NCBI GenBank assembly: GCA_964429995.1
Contig: CAYSDY010000002.1
Coordinates: forward strand, 162,402 to 226,401
Source: UBA583 sp964429995
GTDB lineage: Archaea > Nanobdellota > Nanobdellia > Woesearchaeales > UBA583
Direction of reading: 5' to 3'
Length of the DNA stretch: 64,000 bases
The position numbers and the translations under genes are program-made. Of this stretch, positions 63,897 through 64,000 are shown in pieces. The notes under the pieces are model-generated. The model was not told where the DNA came from. It saw only the letters and a program-made list of their open reading frames with translations, and made no database searches. How positions within the stretch are numbered: the first letter of the stretch is position 1; the number at the start of each line of letters is the position of its first letter.

Positions 63897-64000
63897 ATGA
63901 ACAGAAATCAGGAACAGAAATCAGGAACAGAAATCAGGAACAGAGATCAGGAACAGAAATCAGGAACAGAAATCAGGAACAGAAATCAGGAACAGAAATC
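63897..64000 (+). CDS. Start of a repeat-encoded protein (partial, tentative)
   Basis: ATG 63897 opens a frame that stays open to the window end. A TATA box lies at 63868-63877 in the right place for a leaderless message. Because the DNA repeat is 13 bases long, translation cycles through three frames and gives a repeated 13-residue unit (for example NRNQEQKSGTEIR), rich in Arg, Gln and Glu. No stop occurs in any phase of the unit on this strand. Coding is plausible but not certain: an assembly end in a simple repeat could also explain it. Confidence 0.4.
   Translation, partial: MNRNQEQKSGTEIRNRDQEQKSGTEIRNRNQEQK
63899..64000 (+). repeat. 13-base tandem repeat running off the window end
   Basis: About 7.8 copies of CAGAAATCAGGAA, with one variant copy (CAGAGATCAGGAA, around 63941-63953). 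The repeats are head-to-tail with no spacers, so this is not a CRISPR array. The unit length is not a multiple of 3. Confidence 0.95.

Noticed and set aside
63899..64000. CRISPR array
   Set aside because: The 13-base units are directly head-to-tail with no spacers, and no cas gene is in the window.

Overview
The window looks like part of the genome of a small, AT-rich archaeon of the DPANN group, most like Woesearchaeota or Pacearchaeota. The evidence is archaeal throughout: ribosomal proteins L18e, L30e-like, S24e, L39e and S27e, RNA polymerase subunit D, aIF2 gamma, a type 2 methionine aminopeptidase, Kae1, Hef, a proteasome beta subunit, archaellum proteins ArlCE/F/G/H/I/J, and an initiator tRNA with A1-U72 and a GGG/CCC anticodon stem. 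Transcripts look leaderless, with TATA boxes about 25 bases before ATG. Operon genes are often separated by one base (TAAAATG), and Shine-Dalgarno sites are rare. Taxonomy is inferred from gene content only.

Layout. 1-4.7 kb: a partial GT3 glycogen synthase, a Cmk-like kinase and membrane proteins. 4.7-7.6 kb: arlCE-arlG-arlF, with the ArlF-like protein carrying a LamG-like domain. 7.7-16.2 kb: a PGK/PfkB-kinase fusion, aIF2 gamma, MetAP, a UDG-like protein, a truncated AlaRS, L18e and tRNA-iMet. 16.2-18.4 kb: an accessory island after the tRNA, with an integrase-like remnant, a HEPN/MNT toxin-antitoxin pair with a clear operator, and a flanking repeat. 18.4-20.6 kb: a MATE transporter and small proteins. 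20.7-30.8 kb: a 1970-residue secreted protein followed by arlH-arlI-arlJ. 30.9-33.4 kb: two pilins with glycine-rich heads, interrupted by a 100-N assembly gap. 33.4-40.5 kb: OGG, a four-gene operon of small membrane proteins, a half-length DNA ligase, Dus, TrmI, a putative S-layer protein and class I aldolase. 40.7-42.8 kb: a pilin with a fibrinogen-like head and a DsbA-like protein. 42.9-45.5 kb: L30e-like, S12, S7, proteasome beta, S24e and L39e. 45.8-48.8 kb: two tandem pilins with FGE/C-type-lectin heads. 48.9-58.6 kb: DUF192, a pilin-like protein, a transglutaminase, Kae1, an IscU-like scaffold, a methyltransferase-kinase fusion and Hef. 58.7-62 kb: S13, S4, S11, RpoD, L13, S9 and S27e. 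62.1-64 kb: a prepilin peptidase, an orphan CheD-like protein, and a 13-base tandem repeat that runs off the end.

The most striking content is a dispersed but coherent filament system: an archaellum-type motor and export core (ArlH, I, J, CE, F, G), its prepilin peptidase, and at least five major-pilin-like proteins. The pilins share an N-terminal helix, a beta domain and a four-cysteine spacer, but carry different predicted adhesive heads (glycine-rich, FGE-like, fibrinogen-like). A LamG-bearing ArlF, a giant multidomain secreted protein next to arlHIJ and a DsbA-like protein fit the same theme. I infer a modular adhesive filament, perhaps for host or surface attachment, in place of or beside a swimming archaellum.

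Other unusual features are gene fusions (PGK-PfkB, methyltransferase-kinase), half-length enzymes (AlaRS, DNA ligase), small genes of fewer than 60 codons, and several structured intergenic elements that may be RNAs or terminators.
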